From: Sphingomonas paucimobilis NBRC 13935
GTDB taxonomy: Bacteria; Pseudomonadota; Alphaproteobacteria; Sphingomonadales; Sphingomonadaceae
NCBI RefSeq assembly: GCF_000739895.2
Contig: NZ_BBJS01000051.1
Coordinates: 1-64,000 of the forward strand
Length of the DNA: 64,000 bases
Reading direction: 5' to 3'
Part shown: piece after piece, positions 27,113 to 36,406 of the stretch
Layout of the letters: each line of letters opens with the position of its first letter
Position numbering within the stretch: position 1 is the stretch's first letter
Made by a program: the position numbers and the translations under genes
The notes under the pieces: generated by a model
Database searches by the model: none
What the model was told of the DNA's origin: nothing
The model's input: the letters and a program-made list of their open reading frames with translations, nothing else

Positions 27113-28072
27113 TTGAAGACGCTTCATGCCATCATTGCCGCCGGGCTGGGCCTAGCTGTCGCCGCGTCGGGCATCGCGAAAAATCCGCAATTCCAAGGTG
27201 CCGACCCGCATGCCGTGGTGATCGGCGACGAGCTATGGGTCTTTCCGACCGGCGGACCGGGGGGAAGCTGGGAGGCGGATCGGTTCGGCGCCTTTTCGTC
27301 GCGCGACCTGAAGACCTGGCGGCCACGCGGCGAGCTGATCCGCCGCGATCAGATCGGCTGGGTCCAGGATGACGGCGCGCCCGCGCATTTCCTCTGGGCC
27401 CCCGGCGTCGCGACGCGTAATGGCAAATGGTATCTCTATTATTCGGTCGGCCCACAGAATCCGACGCCCAGCAGAATCGGGGTCGCGGTCGCCGACCGGC
27501 CGGAGGGACCATATCGCGACAGCGGCCGACCGCTCGTCACCGGCGGGAAGGGGTTCGAGGCGATCGATCCGATGGCCTTCACCGACCCGCGCAGCGGCCG
27601 GACCTATCTCTATGCCGGTGGCAGCGCGGGCGCACGCTTGCGCGTCTGGGAACTCAACCCCGATATGGTGACCATCGCCCGCGAAGTGAACGTCGATCAG
27701 CCGCCGCAATTCACCGAAGGCGCGTTCATGCACGAACGCAATGGCGTCTATTATCTCTCCTACAGCCATGGCCGATGGAACGGCCCCGATTATTCGGTCC
27801 ATTACGCCACCGCCCCCTCGCCCACCGGCCCGTGGCGCTATCGCGGTGCGATCCTGACCAGCGACGCCCGGCATCAGGGGCCGGGACATCACAGCTTCGT
27901 CCAGATGCCGAGCGGCCAATGGCTGATCGTCTACCACCGCTGGGAACGCCGCCCCGGCCCCGCGCCGTTTCAGGGCGAACGTCAGGTGGCGATCGATCGG
28001 CTCACCTATGGCAAGGACGGTACGATCCGCCCGATCCGCATGACAGACGCCGATGCTCCAACCCTAAAATAA
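27113..28072 (+). CDS. secreted GH43 family glycosidase
   Basis: 319 residues from TTG 27113, chosen because GGGGAGGA (27101-27108) is perfectly spaced and the following residues form a signal peptide (MKTLHAIIAAGLGLAVAASG). Upstream in-frame sequence is not hydrophobic. Five-bladed propeller motifs carry the GH43 triad: Asp31 in GADPHAV, Asp152 in AIDPMAF and Glu202 in QFTEGAFMHERNG. Such enzymes remove arabinose, xylose or galactose side groups. With the neighbouring GH5-like enzyme it forms a secreted glycan-degrading pair. Confidence 0.85.
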   Translation: MKTLHAIIAAGLGLAVAASGIAKNPQFQGADPHAVVIGDELWVFPTGGPGGSWEADRFGAFSSRDLKTWRPRGELIRRDQIGWVQDDGAPAHFLWAPGVATRNGKWYLYYSVGPQNPTPSRIGVAVADRPEGPYRDSGRPLVTGGKGFEAIDPMAFTDPRSGRTYLYAGGSAGARLRVWELNPDMVTIAREVNVDQPPQFTEGAFMHERNGVYYLSYSHGRWNGPDYSVHYATAPSPTGPWRYRGAILTSDARHQGPGHHSFVQMPSGQWLIVYHRWERRPGPAPFQGERQVAIDRLTYGKDGTIRPIRMTDADAPTLK

Positions 28073-28080
28073 TGATAGCC

Positions 28081-28108
28081 CTATCCTCCCCAGGGAGGGG
28101 AGGAATAG
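28081..28108. terminator. strong hairpin between convergent GH43 and TonB receptor genes
   Basis: CTATCCTCCCC pairs with GGGGAGGAATAG around AGGGA, 11 bp with one bulged A. It fills the 40-base gap between the two convergent stop codons and is likely bidirectional. Confidence 0.6.
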
Positions 28109-28112
28109 CTGC

Positions 28113-30329
28113 TCACCAACGCTGATCCCAGCCCAGCGTAAAGGTCCGCCCACGCCCCGCGAAGAAGGCGAAATTATCGTCGGGCAGCCGCGTGTCGCTG
28201 TTATAGTCGATATAATAGCGATCGAAGATGTTCTGCGCGCTCAGGTAAAAGCCGCCGATCCGCGTCTGATAGCGGACCATCGCATCGGTCACCGTATAAC
28301 CGCCGAAGTTATTGCGCGGATCGGGCTTGGCCTTGCCGTGGAAGCTGCGCGCGAAATACATCTGCGTCTGCACCCGCGCCGTGACCGGCCCCGAGGCGAA
28401 ATCGGCGGCGACGTTCATCCGGTCGGGCGAGATATTGGTGCCGTCCAGATCGGTATCGACGATGCCGTCCGGGGCGCGCGTATCGCTATCATAGCGGCCG
28501 ATCAGATGGGCATAGCCGGTCGACAGGCGCAGCCCCTCGATCGGCATGCGCATCCCCAGATTGAGCTCCAATCCCTGAATCTCCACCCGCTGGCGCTGTA
28601 CCTGGAAGATGCCGTTACCGAGCGCCAGCAGCACCTGGCCATTGTTGCTGCTCGACCAGAAATAGGTCGCGCCGGCGTCCAGCGGCCCGCGCTTCACCTC
28701 CACGCCGATCTCGCGATTGTTGGAGATGACCGGGTCGATCGCGCGGAAATTGCTGAGGTCGGTGCCGGGCGTGCCGACCGCGCGGGTGATGCGGCCGATA
28801 TCGGCCATGGTGAACCCCTCGGCATAACTGGCATAGGCGCGGATGCCCGCCACCGGCTCGACGATCACGCCGCCGTTGAGCAGCGCCCGATTAAAGCCGG
28901 GCTCGCCGCCCTTGACGCTGATCCCGCCATAGGTCGCCGGATTGCGGCCGTCATAGGTGGTGGAGGCCAGCGTGTGATAGTCGTTGATGCGGACCTTCAC
29001 ATTCTCCCACCGCACGCCGCCCGCCAGGCGCAGCCCGCCATCGAACAGCTTCAGATTGGCTTGGGCAAAGGGCGCCAGGCTCTGGAAATCGGCGGGCGGC
29101 ACCCAGACGCGATTGGTGGCGATCAGCCGCTGTTCGGACTTGTCCCACAGCGCATCGAAGCCGATCGTCGCGACCAGCGCTTCGAACCCCGGCACCGCGC
29201 GTTCATAGCTGGCCCGCGCACCCCATTTGCGGGAACGGTTCTCCGACTGGTCGAACAACTTGCCGACGGGCGCGATCGCGGGGTCCTGGAAGGTCGCGAT
29301 CGGATTGGGCTCGCCGCCGAACGTGTCATAGGTGCGGTTGAAGAAGAGCTGCGCGACCAGATTGCCGCCCGCCACATCGCTGTCGGTATAAGATAGCGAT
29401 GCCGCCTCGGCATGGTTGGCGGCCGGCGTGCCGGGCGGATTCCCCCGCACCGCGCTGGTCGGCAAGCCGGTGCGGCGATTGCCCGCCAGCGGCAGGAACC
29501 GCCCCTCGCCATCCAGTTGGAAACGGTTGAGGATCAGGTCGAGCCGCCCGCTGTCGTGTAGCTGTGCCCCCAGCCGCGCGAACAGGTCATAGGCGCGCGA
29601 ATCCTGGGTCTCGCCCTGGGTCAGGTTGATGCCGATGCGCCGGTCCTGCGCATCATAAAAGACACCGCGCCGTTCATAGGAGGCGCCGACGGTCGCGTCG
29701 AAAATGCCCGCCTTATATTGCACCAGTCCGGCGACCTTGCCGCCGAGTGAGTCGGACTCGAAACCATCCGCGGCCGTGCCCTGCACCAGCGTGCGGCCCG
29801 ACCATCCCCCGGTCCGGGGCGGGCCGACCGTCACCTGGTTGACGATGCCGCCCGTGCCGCCGACGCCCTGCAACGCATTGGATCCATAGATCAGCTCGAC
29901 CCGGTCGATGAAGAAGCCGTCGATGGTGAAGCCATCCCGGCTGCCATCGCGGAGCGGCGTCGATTGCGGGATGCCGTTGATCGCATAGAGCGGCGAGCGG
30001 CCGCGCAAGGTCTCGCCCGCGCCGGACAATTTGCCGCGCGTCGGTGAAAAACTGGGCGTCAGTACGGCGACGGCATCGGTCACGCTGCCCGAAATCGCGA
30101 TCTGCTGATCGAGCGCGGCCTTGTCGATGATATCGATCGTCAGCGGCAGGGCATTGGGCGGCAGGACGGTGCGCGCGGCGGTGACGACGACCTCCTTGTC
30201 CGCCGCGTCGGCCGGATCGGCATCCTGCGCCAGCGCCGCCGGCGACACGGCGGCCAGCCCCAGAACGGTCCCGCTCAGCCACCCCGCCCGAACCATGGCC
30301 CGCGATAGGCCACCCACCCGCTTCGTCAT
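28113..30329 (-). CDS. TonB-dependent outer-membrane receptor (siderophore/iron type)
   Basis: 738 residues. The signal peptide ends near AALAQDADP. The plug domain includes KEVVVTAARTVLPP (TonB box region), GAGETLRGRSPLYAINGIPQ and VELIYGSNALQGVGGTGGI. The 22-strand barrel ends in the aromatic-rich FTLGWDQRW. Length and plug order match siderophore-type receptors rather than the roughly 900-1000-residue sugar receptors of sphingomonads. The divergent PepSY/reductase gene and a Fur-like site in the shared promoter support a role in iron uptake. Ligand unknown. Confidence 0.87.
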   Translation of the reverse strand: MTKRVGGLSRAMVRAGWLSGTVLGLAAVSPAALAQDADPADAADKEVVVTAARTVLPPNALPLTIDIIDKAALDQQIAISGSVTDAVAVLTPSFSPTRGKLSGAGETLRGRSPLYAINGIPQSTPLRDGSRDGFTIDGFFIDRVELIYGSNALQGVGGTGGIVNQVTVGPPRTGGWSGRTLVQGTAADGFESDSLGGKVAGLVQYKAGIFDATVGASYERRGVFYDAQDRRIGINLTQGETQDSRAYDLFARLGAQLHDSGRLDLILNRFQLDGEGRFLPLAGNRRTGLPTSAVRGNPPGTPAANHAEAASLSYTDSDVAGGNLVAQLFFNRTYDTFGGEPNPIATFQDPAIAPVGKLFDQSENRSRKWGARASYERAVPGFEALVATIGFDALWDKSEQRLIATNRVWVPPADFQSLAPFAQANLKLFDGGLRLAGGVRWENVKVRINDYHTLASTTYDGRNPATYGGISVKGGEPGFNRALLNGGVIVEPVAGIRAYASYAEGFTMADIGRITRAVGTPGTDLSNFRAIDPVISNNREIGVEVKRGPLDAGATYFWSSSNNGQVLLALGNGIFQVQRQRVEIQGLELNLGMRMPIEGLRLSTGYAHLIGRYDSDTRAPDGIVDTDLDGTNISPDRMNVAADFASGPVTARVQTQMYFARSFHGKAKPDPRNNFGGYTVTDAMVRYQTRIGGFYLSAQNIFDRYYIDYNSDTRLPDDNFAFFAGRGRTFTLGWDQRW

Positions 30330-30372
30330 TCTACCCCCGTAACCATTGACCTTGGTCGCGCGGCCGGATAAC

Positions 30373-30391
30373 GCAAGTGATTATCAATAAC
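30373..30391. promoter_or_regulatory. Fur-like box in the receptor/reductase divergent promoter
   Basis: The 19-mer with core TGATTATCA matches the classical Fur consensus at 13 of 19 positions by hand alignment (core 8 of 9). It covers the GTG at 30377, which argues that translation of the reductase may begin downstream at GTG 30407. Confidence 0.45.
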
Positions 30392-32905
30392 AAGGCTCAC
30401 AAACTGGTGCTATCGACGCGGAACATCCTGTTTCAGCTTCACTGGTTCCTGGGCATCACGGCCGGATTGGTACTGGCCGTCATGGGCGTGACGGGTGCGC
30501 TGATCAGCTTCGAGGGCGAAATCCTGCGGGCGATCAATCCGGGCGTGGTCACCGTCACGCCAGCCCGCACCCCGCCTTTGCCCGCGCCGGTGTTGATCGA
30601 ACGGATCACCGCGCAGGTGCCCAATATTCGCATCGTGCGGCTGATCGTCGATAGCGATCCCCATCATGCCGCCACCGTGACCTACACCGTCGACACTGGC
30701 GAGAAGGGTAAGAAGAAGGAAAAGGAGCGCGGCCGCCAACGTCGCTTCGTCGATCCGGCGAACGGCCGGATGCTGGAGGAAGCGCGCGGCGAGGGCTTTT
30801 TCGAGACGGTCGAGAATCTCCACCGCTGGCTCGCCTTGCCCGGCCGGGGCAATGGCATCGGGCGCCAGCTCACGGGGTTCGCCGCGCTGTCCCTGATCTT
30901 CTTCGCGCTGTCGGGCCTCTATCTGCGCTGGCCGCGTCGTCCGCTCGACTGGCGCAACTGGCTGGTGCTCGACCTGCGCAAGACCGGTCGTAACCTCTAC
31001 CGCGCGCTCCATGCGGTGATCGGCGGTTGGGTGCTGATCTTCTACCTGATCAGCGCCAGCACGGGGCTGTGGTGGTCCTATGGCTGGTACCGCGACGGCG
31101 TTCAATATCTGCTAGGGGCCGAGCGGGCAGCGGCGCATGGGCCCAAGAGCAAGGATAGCGGACCCGCGAACCTTCCACTCGCCTGGGCCAGTTTCACCAA
31201 GGCGACCGCCGGCAAATCCTATGAGCAAGTGACCGCGAGCGTCCGTGACGGCGCAGTGCAGTTTCGCGCGAAGCTACCCGGCGGCCGGCATGACCGCGTA
31301 TCCGATGAAATGACCATCGACGGCACCACCGGCCGGGTCATCACCGAACAGCGCTACGATGCCCGTCAGTTGAACGAAGACATTCTGACCAGCGTGTATG
31401 AAATCCATCGCGGCGCCTATTTCGGCATTGCTGGGCGTGTCCTGATGGCGCTGGCCAGCCTGACCATGCCGCTGTTCACCATCACCGGCTTCCTCCTCTA
31501 TTTCGCGCGGCGACGGCGCAAGGCTGCATTGGGACAGGTTCTGGCCGAGGTGCCACCGGCCCCCGTCGCAGGTGCGACGACGCTGGTCGCCTATGCCAGC
31601 CAGACCGGCACGGCGGAGCGCATCGCGCGGCTGACCGCGCAGGTGCTACCCGACGCCGCCGCCGTTCCCATCACCGATCTCGACCACGAGCGTCTGGCTC
31701 AGGCGCGCCGGCTGTTCGTCGTCGCCAGCACCTATGGCGAGGGCGAGCCGCCCGACAGCGCGCGCGGCTTTGCCCGCGTGATGGCGTCCGAGCCCCCCGC
31801 CCTGCCCGGTCTGCGCTATGCCGTGCTGGCGTTGGGCGACCGAGAATATGACGATTTCTGTGCCTTCGGCCATCAGATCGATCGCTGGCTGCATGCGGGC
31901 GGCGCCGAGCGGCTGTTCGACGCGATCGAGGTTGATGGCGACGATGCCGATGCCCAGCGGCTGTGGCAGCAGCAATTGGCCAGCCTGGGCGGGCGCACCG
32001 ATCAGCCCGACTGGGCGCCGGCGCCGATGCGCGACTGGCGGCTGGTCGAGCGGCTGCTCCTCAATCCCGGCAGCAGCGGCGGGCCGACCTGGCATGTCGT
32101 GCTGGAACCGGTCGATGCCGGTGCCGATTGGGCGGCGGGCGATATCCTAGAGATATTGCCGCAGCAGGACGAACGGCGCGTCACCGCCTTCCTGCGCGCG
32201 ACGGGCCTGGCCGATACGGCTGCGCTGCGCGAGCGGTTGCGAACATCGATCCTGCCCAGTGATGCGGGGCCGGGCTTCGATCCGGATACGCTGCGGCCGC
32301 TGGCCCACCGCGAATATTCTATCGCCTCGCTCGGCGTGACGGGGCGAGCCGCGCTGATCGTACGGCTTTGCGAGGCTCCCGACGGATTGCCGGGCCTCGG
32401 ATCGGGCTGGTTGTGCGAAGGCGCACCGCTGGGATCGGTCATTGGCGGCCGGGTCCATGCCAATCCCGCCTTCCACTCCCCCGACGACGCGTCGACGCCG
32501 ATCGTGTTGATCGGCAATGGCACCGGGCTGGCCGGGCTGCTCGGCCATCTGCGCCAGCGGGCGGCGACCGGCGGCGGCGCGGCCTGGCTCTATTGGGGCG
32601 AGCGACACCCGGATCATGACGATTATCACGCGGCCGAACGCCTTGCCTATGCGCAGTCACGGGTGCTGGCGGGCGGCGCGACCGCCTGGTCCCGCCTAGG
32701 CGCCGGTCCGCGCTATGTGCAGGACGCGGTGGCGACGGCCGCCGATACGATCCGCGAGGCCGTCGCGGCGGGCGCGATCCTTTACGTCTGCGGCAGCCTG
32801 AAGGGCATGGCCGGCGACGTTCACCATATGCTGGCCGCCATATTGGGTGACGACCGGCTGGAGGAGATGGCGGCGGCCGGCCGCTATCGCCGCGACATCT
32901 ATTGA
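30377..32905 (+). CDS. PepSY membrane/flavodoxin/NADPH reductase fusion (ferric-reductase-like)
   Basis: 842 residues from GTG 30377; GTG 30407 would give 832. An N-terminal PepSY-associated membrane region (about 10-380) has four spans (FQLHWFLGITAGLVLAVMGV first) and a heme-coordinating-type histidine pattern (LHRWLALPG, ALHAVIGGW, EIHRGAYFG). A flavodoxin domain follows (about 393-530, LVAYASQTGTAERIARL), then an FAD/NADPH reductase (about 545-842) with REYSIASL, IGNGTGLAGLL and LYVCGSLKGMAGDV. It ends in the CysJ-type RRDIY. It should pass electrons from NADPH across the membrane, probably to reduce Fe(III) or a ferric siderophore delivered by the divergent receptor. Confidence 0.88.
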   Translation: MIINNKAHKLVLSTRNILFQLHWFLGITAGLVLAVMGVTGALISFEGEILRAINPGVVTVTPARTPPLPAPVLIERITAQVPNIRIVRLIVDSDPHHAATVTYTVDTGEKGKKKEKERGRQRRFVDPANGRMLEEARGEGFFETVENLHRWLALPGRGNGIGRQLTGFAALSLIFFALSGLYLRWPRRPLDWRNWLVLDLRKTGRNLYRALHAVIGGWVLIFYLISASTGLWWSYGWYRDGVQYLLGAERAAAHGPKSKDSGPANLPLAWASFTKATAGKSYEQVTASVRDGAVQFRAKLPGGRHDRVSDEMTIDGTTGRVITEQRYDARQLNEDILTSVYEIHRGAYFGIAGRVLMALASLTMPLFTITGFLLYFARRRRKAALGQVLAEVPPAPVAGATTLVAYASQTGTAERIARLTAQVLPDAAAVPITDLDHERLAQARRLFVVASTYGEGEPPDSARGFARVMASEPPALPGLRYAVLALGDREYDDFCAFGHQIDRWLHAGGAERLFDAIEVDGDDADAQRLWQQQLASLGGRTDQPDWAPAPMRDWRLVERLLLNPGSSGGPTWHVVLEPVDAGADWAAGDILEILPQQDERRVTAFLRATGLADTAALRERLRTSILPSDAGPGFDPDTLRPLAHREYSIASLGVTGRAALIVRLCEAPDGLPGLGSGWLCEGAPLGSVIGGRVHANPAFHSPDDASTPIVLIGNGTGLAGLLGHLRQRAATGGGAAWLYWGERHPDHDDYHAAERLAYAQSRVLAGGATAWSRLGAGPRYVQDAVATAADTIREAVAAGAILYVCGSLKGMAGDVHHMLAAILGDDRLEEMAAAGRYRRDIY

Positions 32906-32909
32906 CGCG

Positions 32910-33722
32910 TCAGGCCTCGCCCGGCCGATGGCCCAGATGCGCAGAGATGCGCGCCGTCGTTTCCGCCAGCAGCGCGCGCGCCTCCGGGATCGTCACCGAT
33001 TGCGAGCCGTCGATCGTTTCCAGAAAGGGGATGGTCAGCGCCGCCATGAATTCGCCGCCAAAGCCGAAGACCGGATAGCTGATATCGGTCACGCCACGCG
33101 TGATCGGGCTTTCGCGCAGCTCGAAGCCCTGCGCGCGGACCCGGTCGAGTTCTTCGCTCAGGCGCGCGCGACCCACTGGCCGCCCATGCACCAGTTCCAG
33201 CCGGTCGATGATGCGCGTGACCTGGGTCGCACCCGAAAAGGCCAGCAGCACCTTGCCCGAGCAACTGTTCACGATATCGATCGAGGCCCCCATGCGCAGC
33301 GCGAAACCGCGCGTGCCGGGATTTTCCTCGCGCGCGATGACCAGCCCCGCGCTCCCCTCGATCACCACCAGGTGACAGGATTGCCCGGCGGTCAGCGCTA
33401 GCGCCTGCATTTCGGGCAAGGCCGCCGCGGTCAGCCGCCGCGCGGGCGTCGCGCGGTAAGCGATGTCGAGGAATTTGTACGTTACCCGGTACCGGTCGTC
33501 GGCGGGCGACTTTTCCAGATAGCGCGCCTCCTCCATCACGACGACGATACGGAACAGCTCGCCCAGCGAGCGACCCAGCGCCACCGCCATCTCGCTGACC
33601 AGCAGCCCTTCGGGATGGTCGGCGAGAAGCTCGATGATCTGGAACGCCTTGTCGAGCGCGGGCGCGGCATAGCTGCCCTTGCGAACCCGCCCCTCGACCG
33701 CCTTGGCCCCCTCACGCGTCAT
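32910..33722 (-). CDS. IclR family transcriptional regulator
   Basis: 270 residues. An N-terminal winged helix (ALDKAFQIIELLADHPEGLLVSEMAVALGRSLGELFRI, about 20-80) precedes the IclR effector domain with ARRLTAAALPEMQAL, SCSGKVLLAFSG and DISYPVFGFGGEFMAAL. It sits at the edge of the sugar-acid cluster in the same orientation as the Zn-dehydrogenase gene. It is the most likely local regulator, sensing a pathway sugar acid; repressor or activator mode cannot be told from sequence. Confidence 0.88.
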   Translation of the reverse strand: MTREGAKAVEGRVRKGSYAAPALDKAFQIIELLADHPEGLLVSEMAVALGRSLGELFRIVVVMEEARYLEKSPADDRYRVTYKFLDIAYRATPARRLTAAALPEMQALALTAGQSCHLVVIEGSAGLVIAREENPGTRGFALRMGASIDIVNSCSGKVLLAFSGATQVTRIIDRLELVHGRPVGRARLSEELDRVRAQGFELRESPITRGVTDISYPVFGFGGEFMAALTIPFLETIDGSQSVTIPEARALLAETTARISAHLGHRPGEA

Positions 33723-33794
33723 GCCATTTCCCCATGGTCCAAGGCTTAGGCCGCGGCACAGGGCTCGGCAAGCGCGCGGGGAACGGGCTCATGC

Positions 33795-34808
33795 TCAGAT
33801 CGTCACGATCGCCTTCAGGACGCTGTCGGCCTCGGCGATCAGTTCGGGCATCCGGGTCGGCGCTTCGTCGAGCGTCAGTTGATGGGTGCGGATCGCATCG
33901 GTCGGGATGGCGCCGCTGCGGATGCTGGCGATGACATGGTCGAAATCGATCGACAGCGCGTTGCGACTGGCGATCAGGGTCGTCTCACGCTTGTGGAATT
34001 CGGGATCGGCGAAGACGAGGTCCTCCTTGCACACACCGACCAGCGTATAGCTGCCGCCATGCGCGACATAATCGAGCCCGGCGCGCATCGCATGGATATT
34101 GCCCGTCGCGTCGAAGACATGGTCGAACATCTCGCCATCGGTCATCGCCGAGAGGGTCGCAGGCACATCGCCATCCGCCACCACCCCTTCGTCAAAGCCG
34201 AAATGCCGGGCGGCATAGGCCAGGCGCGGAGCACGCGTATCGACCAGCACCACCCGCGCCGCGCCGGCGATCCGTGCGAACAGGGCGACGCCCACACCGA
34301 TGGGACCGGCCCCGATGACGACCACCGTCTCTCCTCGCGCCAGCGCCGAGCGGCGGACGGCATGCGCGCCGATCGCCAGAAACTCGACCATCGCCGCCTG
34401 ATCGAGCGACAGGCCCTGCGCATCGACCACCGCGCTTTCGGGCACCGCCAGATACTCGCACATGCCGCCGTCGCCGTGCACGCCCAGCACGCTGATCCGC
34501 GCGCAGCAATTGGGCTTGCCCCGGCGGCAGGCGCGACAGGTCCCGCAGGCGATATAGGGATTGACCGTCACGACCTGGCCGATAGCCAGCATCGATCCCT
34601 CGGGCGCTTCGATCACCTCGCCCGCCAGTTCATGGCCAATCAGCCGGGGATATTGCAGAAACGGGTGCTTGCCCGCGTAGATATGATAGTCCGTCCCGCA
34701 TATCCCCGCCCGCCGCATCCGCAACAGCACCTGCCCGTCCTGCCGCATGGGCGCGGGGCGATCCTCGACCATGATCTCCAAAGGCTGCACACAGACCAGC
34801 GCCTTCAT
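33795..34808 (-). CDS. zinc-dependent alcohol dehydrogenase, L-galactonate 5-dehydrogenase-like
   Basis: 337 residues from ATG 34808, preceded by GAGAGGGACGGGA; upstream in-frame Met codons lack a ribosome site. The MDR fold shows catalytic zinc residues in RAGICGTDYHIYAG and GHELAG, and the structural zinc set CGTCRACRRGKPNCC. NAD-binding VVVIGAGPIGVG follows. The short MKALVCVQPLEI opening resembles LgoD/YjjN-type and Gal-Zn dehydrogenases, which oxidise C5 of L-galactonate or L-gulonate to give D-tagaturonate or D-fructuronate. A UxaB-like reductase and UxaA-like dehydratase nearby make that reading attractive, but substrate is inference. Confidence 0.8.
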   Translation of the reverse strand: MKALVCVQPLEIMVEDRPAPMRQDGQVLLRMRRAGICGTDYHIYAGKHPFLQYPRLIGHELAGEVIEAPEGSMLAIGQVVTVNPYIACGTCRACRRGKPNCCARISVLGVHGDGGMCEYLAVPESAVVDAQGLSLDQAAMVEFLAIGAHAVRRSALARGETVVVIGAGPIGVGVALFARIAGAARVVLVDTRAPRLAYAARHFGFDEGVVADGDVPATLSAMTDGEMFDHVFDATGNIHAMRAGLDYVAHGGSYTLVGVCKEDLVFADPEFHKRETTLIASRNALSIDFDHVIASIRSGAIPTDAIRTHQLTLDEAPTRMPELIAEADSVLKAIVTI

Positions 34809-34847
34809 TCCCGTCCCTCTCCGAATTTCTATACGCAACCATGCTCT

Positions 34848-34859
34848 CATATATGCCAT
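34848..34859. promoter_or_regulatory. CATATNNGC-type motif, copy 1
   Basis: CATATATGCCAT lies in the divergent region between the Zn-dehydrogenase and mutarotase starts. It resembles two sites at 42242 and 45085 in front of other genes of the same cluster. Candidate IclR operator, judged by eye. Confidence 0.25.
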
Positions 34860-34944
34860 TGAAGCGCCAGAGGTGGAGAGCTAGGCTGCCCAGATAGAAG
34901 GCTGCCAGCCGACCGGGGCCTGACAATCAGAGAGAGGAGGCCCC

Positions 34945-35283
34945 ATGGCCCGACGTGTGTGCTTTGCGCTGGATCTGATCGCGGATGCCGATCTGATCGC
35001 GGATTACGAACGAGCCCATGCCGCTGGTGCCGTCTGGCCCGACGTGACCGACGCGATCCGCGCCAAGGGCTTTGAGGCTATGGAAATTTGGCGGACCGGC
35101 GATCGGCTGTTCATGATCGCCGAGGTTGCGGAAGACTGGCCCCGCGCCATCCCCTCCGATCTGGCGGCGACCGATGCCCGATGGGAAGCCGCGATGGATC
35201 GCTTCCAAAAGCCCCTTCCCCATGCCGCGCCGGGCGAGAAATGGGTGGCGATGAAGTGCATCTATTCGCTGGACGACCAATGA
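34945..35283 (+). CDS. L-rhamnose/L-fucose mutarotase family protein
   Basis: 112 residues, the usual length for the rhamnose mutarotase family (RhaM, COG3254). GAGAGGAGG lies just before ATG 34945. Visible features are VCFALDLIADADLIADYERAHA with the conserved early acid and His, VWPDVTDAI, MEIWRTGDRLFMI and the C-terminal PGEKWVAMKCIYSL. It interconverts alpha and beta anomers of a 6-deoxy-L-sugar so that the dehydrogenase receives the right anomer. The D-threo-aldose dehydrogenase in the cluster points to L-fucose or L-galactose. Its TGA overlaps the next ATG. Confidence 0.85.
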   Translation: MARRVCFALDLIADADLIADYERAHAAGAVWPDVTDAIRAKGFEAMEIWRTGDRLFMIAEVAEDWPRAIPSDLAATDARWEAAMDRFQKPLPHAAPGEKWVAMKCIYSLDDQ

Positions 35284-36404
35284 CATCGCACCCGGCCGTG
35301 ATCCTGCAATTTGGGACCAGCCGTTTTCTCCAGGCGCATGTCGACCTGTTCGCCGAGGAAGCCCGCGCCGCCGGACAGACCGTCCTGCCGATCGTCATCG
35401 TGCAGACCACGCGCGATCCCGAACGCGCCAAGCGGCTGGCGGGCTTTGCCGATCCGGCGGGGTTTCCGATCCTCCTGCGCGGCCTGAAGGAAGGCGCGCG
35501 CGAGGAACGCCGTGTCCAAGTGCGTAGCGTCCGAGAGGGGCTGAGCGCCGCCACCGACTGGCCCCGCCTGCTGCAGCTGGCGGAACACGTGAGCCATATC
35601 GTCTCCAATACCGGCGATAGCGGCTACGACATTCCCGAGGTCGACCGGCATAAGGACGCCACGCCGGCCAGCTTTTGCGGCATGCTGACCGCGCTGCTCC
35701 ATCACCGGTGGTCGACCGATGGCGCACCGGTGACGCTCCTTCCTTGCGAACTGGTGGCGCGCAATGGCGACACGCTGCGGTCGCGGATCACCGGGCTGGC
35801 CGCCGATCAGGGCCGGGAGAGCGATTTCCTTCGTTGGCTGGAGACGGACTGTGTCTGGGCCAATACGCTGGTCGACCGGATCGTCAGCGAGCCGCTCTAC
35901 CCCGCCGGCGCGATTGCCGAACCCTATGCGCTTTGGGCGATCGAGCGGCAGGAGGGGTTGGGCCTGCCCTTCACCCATCCCCACATCGTCCTGACCGATG
36001 ATCTGGAACGTTATGAGCGGTTGAAGCTCCATATCCTCAACCTGGGGCATAGCTGGCTGGCGGCCCGGTGGCAGGCCCATGGCGCACCCGAGGGACAGAC
36101 GGTGCGGGCGGCACTGGCCGACCCGGATATGCGCGCTGCGCTGGAGCGACTGATGGCGGAGGAGGTCGTCCCCGGCTTTGCCGCGCATGGGCTGGCGGAA
36201 GAGGCCCGGGCTTATGTCGCGACCACGTTGGAGCGCTTCGCCAATCCGTTTCTGGATCACCGGCTGGCGGATATTTTCCAAGGGCATGAGGCCAAGCTGG
36301 ACAAGCGGGTGAGCGGGTTCATCCGCTGGGTCGATGGGTCCGGACAGGATGTGGCGATGCCGGACCTGCGGGCTTTGGCCGGTCCGTTGCCCCAACGCTC
36401 CTAA
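35280..36404 (+). CDS. mannitol dehydrogenase family, tagaturonate/fructuronate reductase-like (UxaB-like)
   Basis: 374 residues from ATG 35280, in an ATGA overlap with the mutarotase gene. The Rossmann opening is unusual but typical of the family (VILQFGTSRFLQAHVDLFAEEA). It is followed by IVSNTGDSGYD, VTLLPCELVARNG and the C-terminal helical domain with KLHILNLGHSW. Length is short of E. coli UxaB (about 480). The family reduces ketouronates or oxidises hexitols with NAD(H). In this setting the likely reaction is reduction of a 5-keto-hexonate made by the Zn-dehydrogenase, giving an altronate-type substrate for UxaA. Confidence 0.8.
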   Translation: MTSHPAVILQFGTSRFLQAHVDLFAEEARAAGQTVLPIVIVQTTRDPERAKRLAGFADPAGFPILLRGLKEGAREERRVQVRSVREGLSAATDWPRLLQLAEHVSHIVSNTGDSGYDIPEVDRHKDATPASFCGMLTALLHHRWSTDGAPVTLLPCELVARNGDTLRSRITGLAADQGRESDFLRWLETDCVWANTLVDRIVSEPLYPAGAIAEPYALWAIERQEGLGLPFTHPHIVLTDDLERYERLKLHILNLGHSWLAARWQAHGAPEGQTVRAALADPDMRAALERLMAEEVVPGFAAHGLAEEARAYVATTLERFANPFLDHRLADIFQGHEAKLDKRVSGFIRWVDGSGQDVAMPDLRALAGPLPQRS

Positions 36405-36406
36405 TG

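Noticed and set aside
2940..28072. Assignment of the polymer locus to a known sphingan (gellan, welan) cluster.
   Set aside because: The rhamnose synthesis genes and the split GelC/GelE pair expected of sphingan clusters are absent, and the gene order differs.
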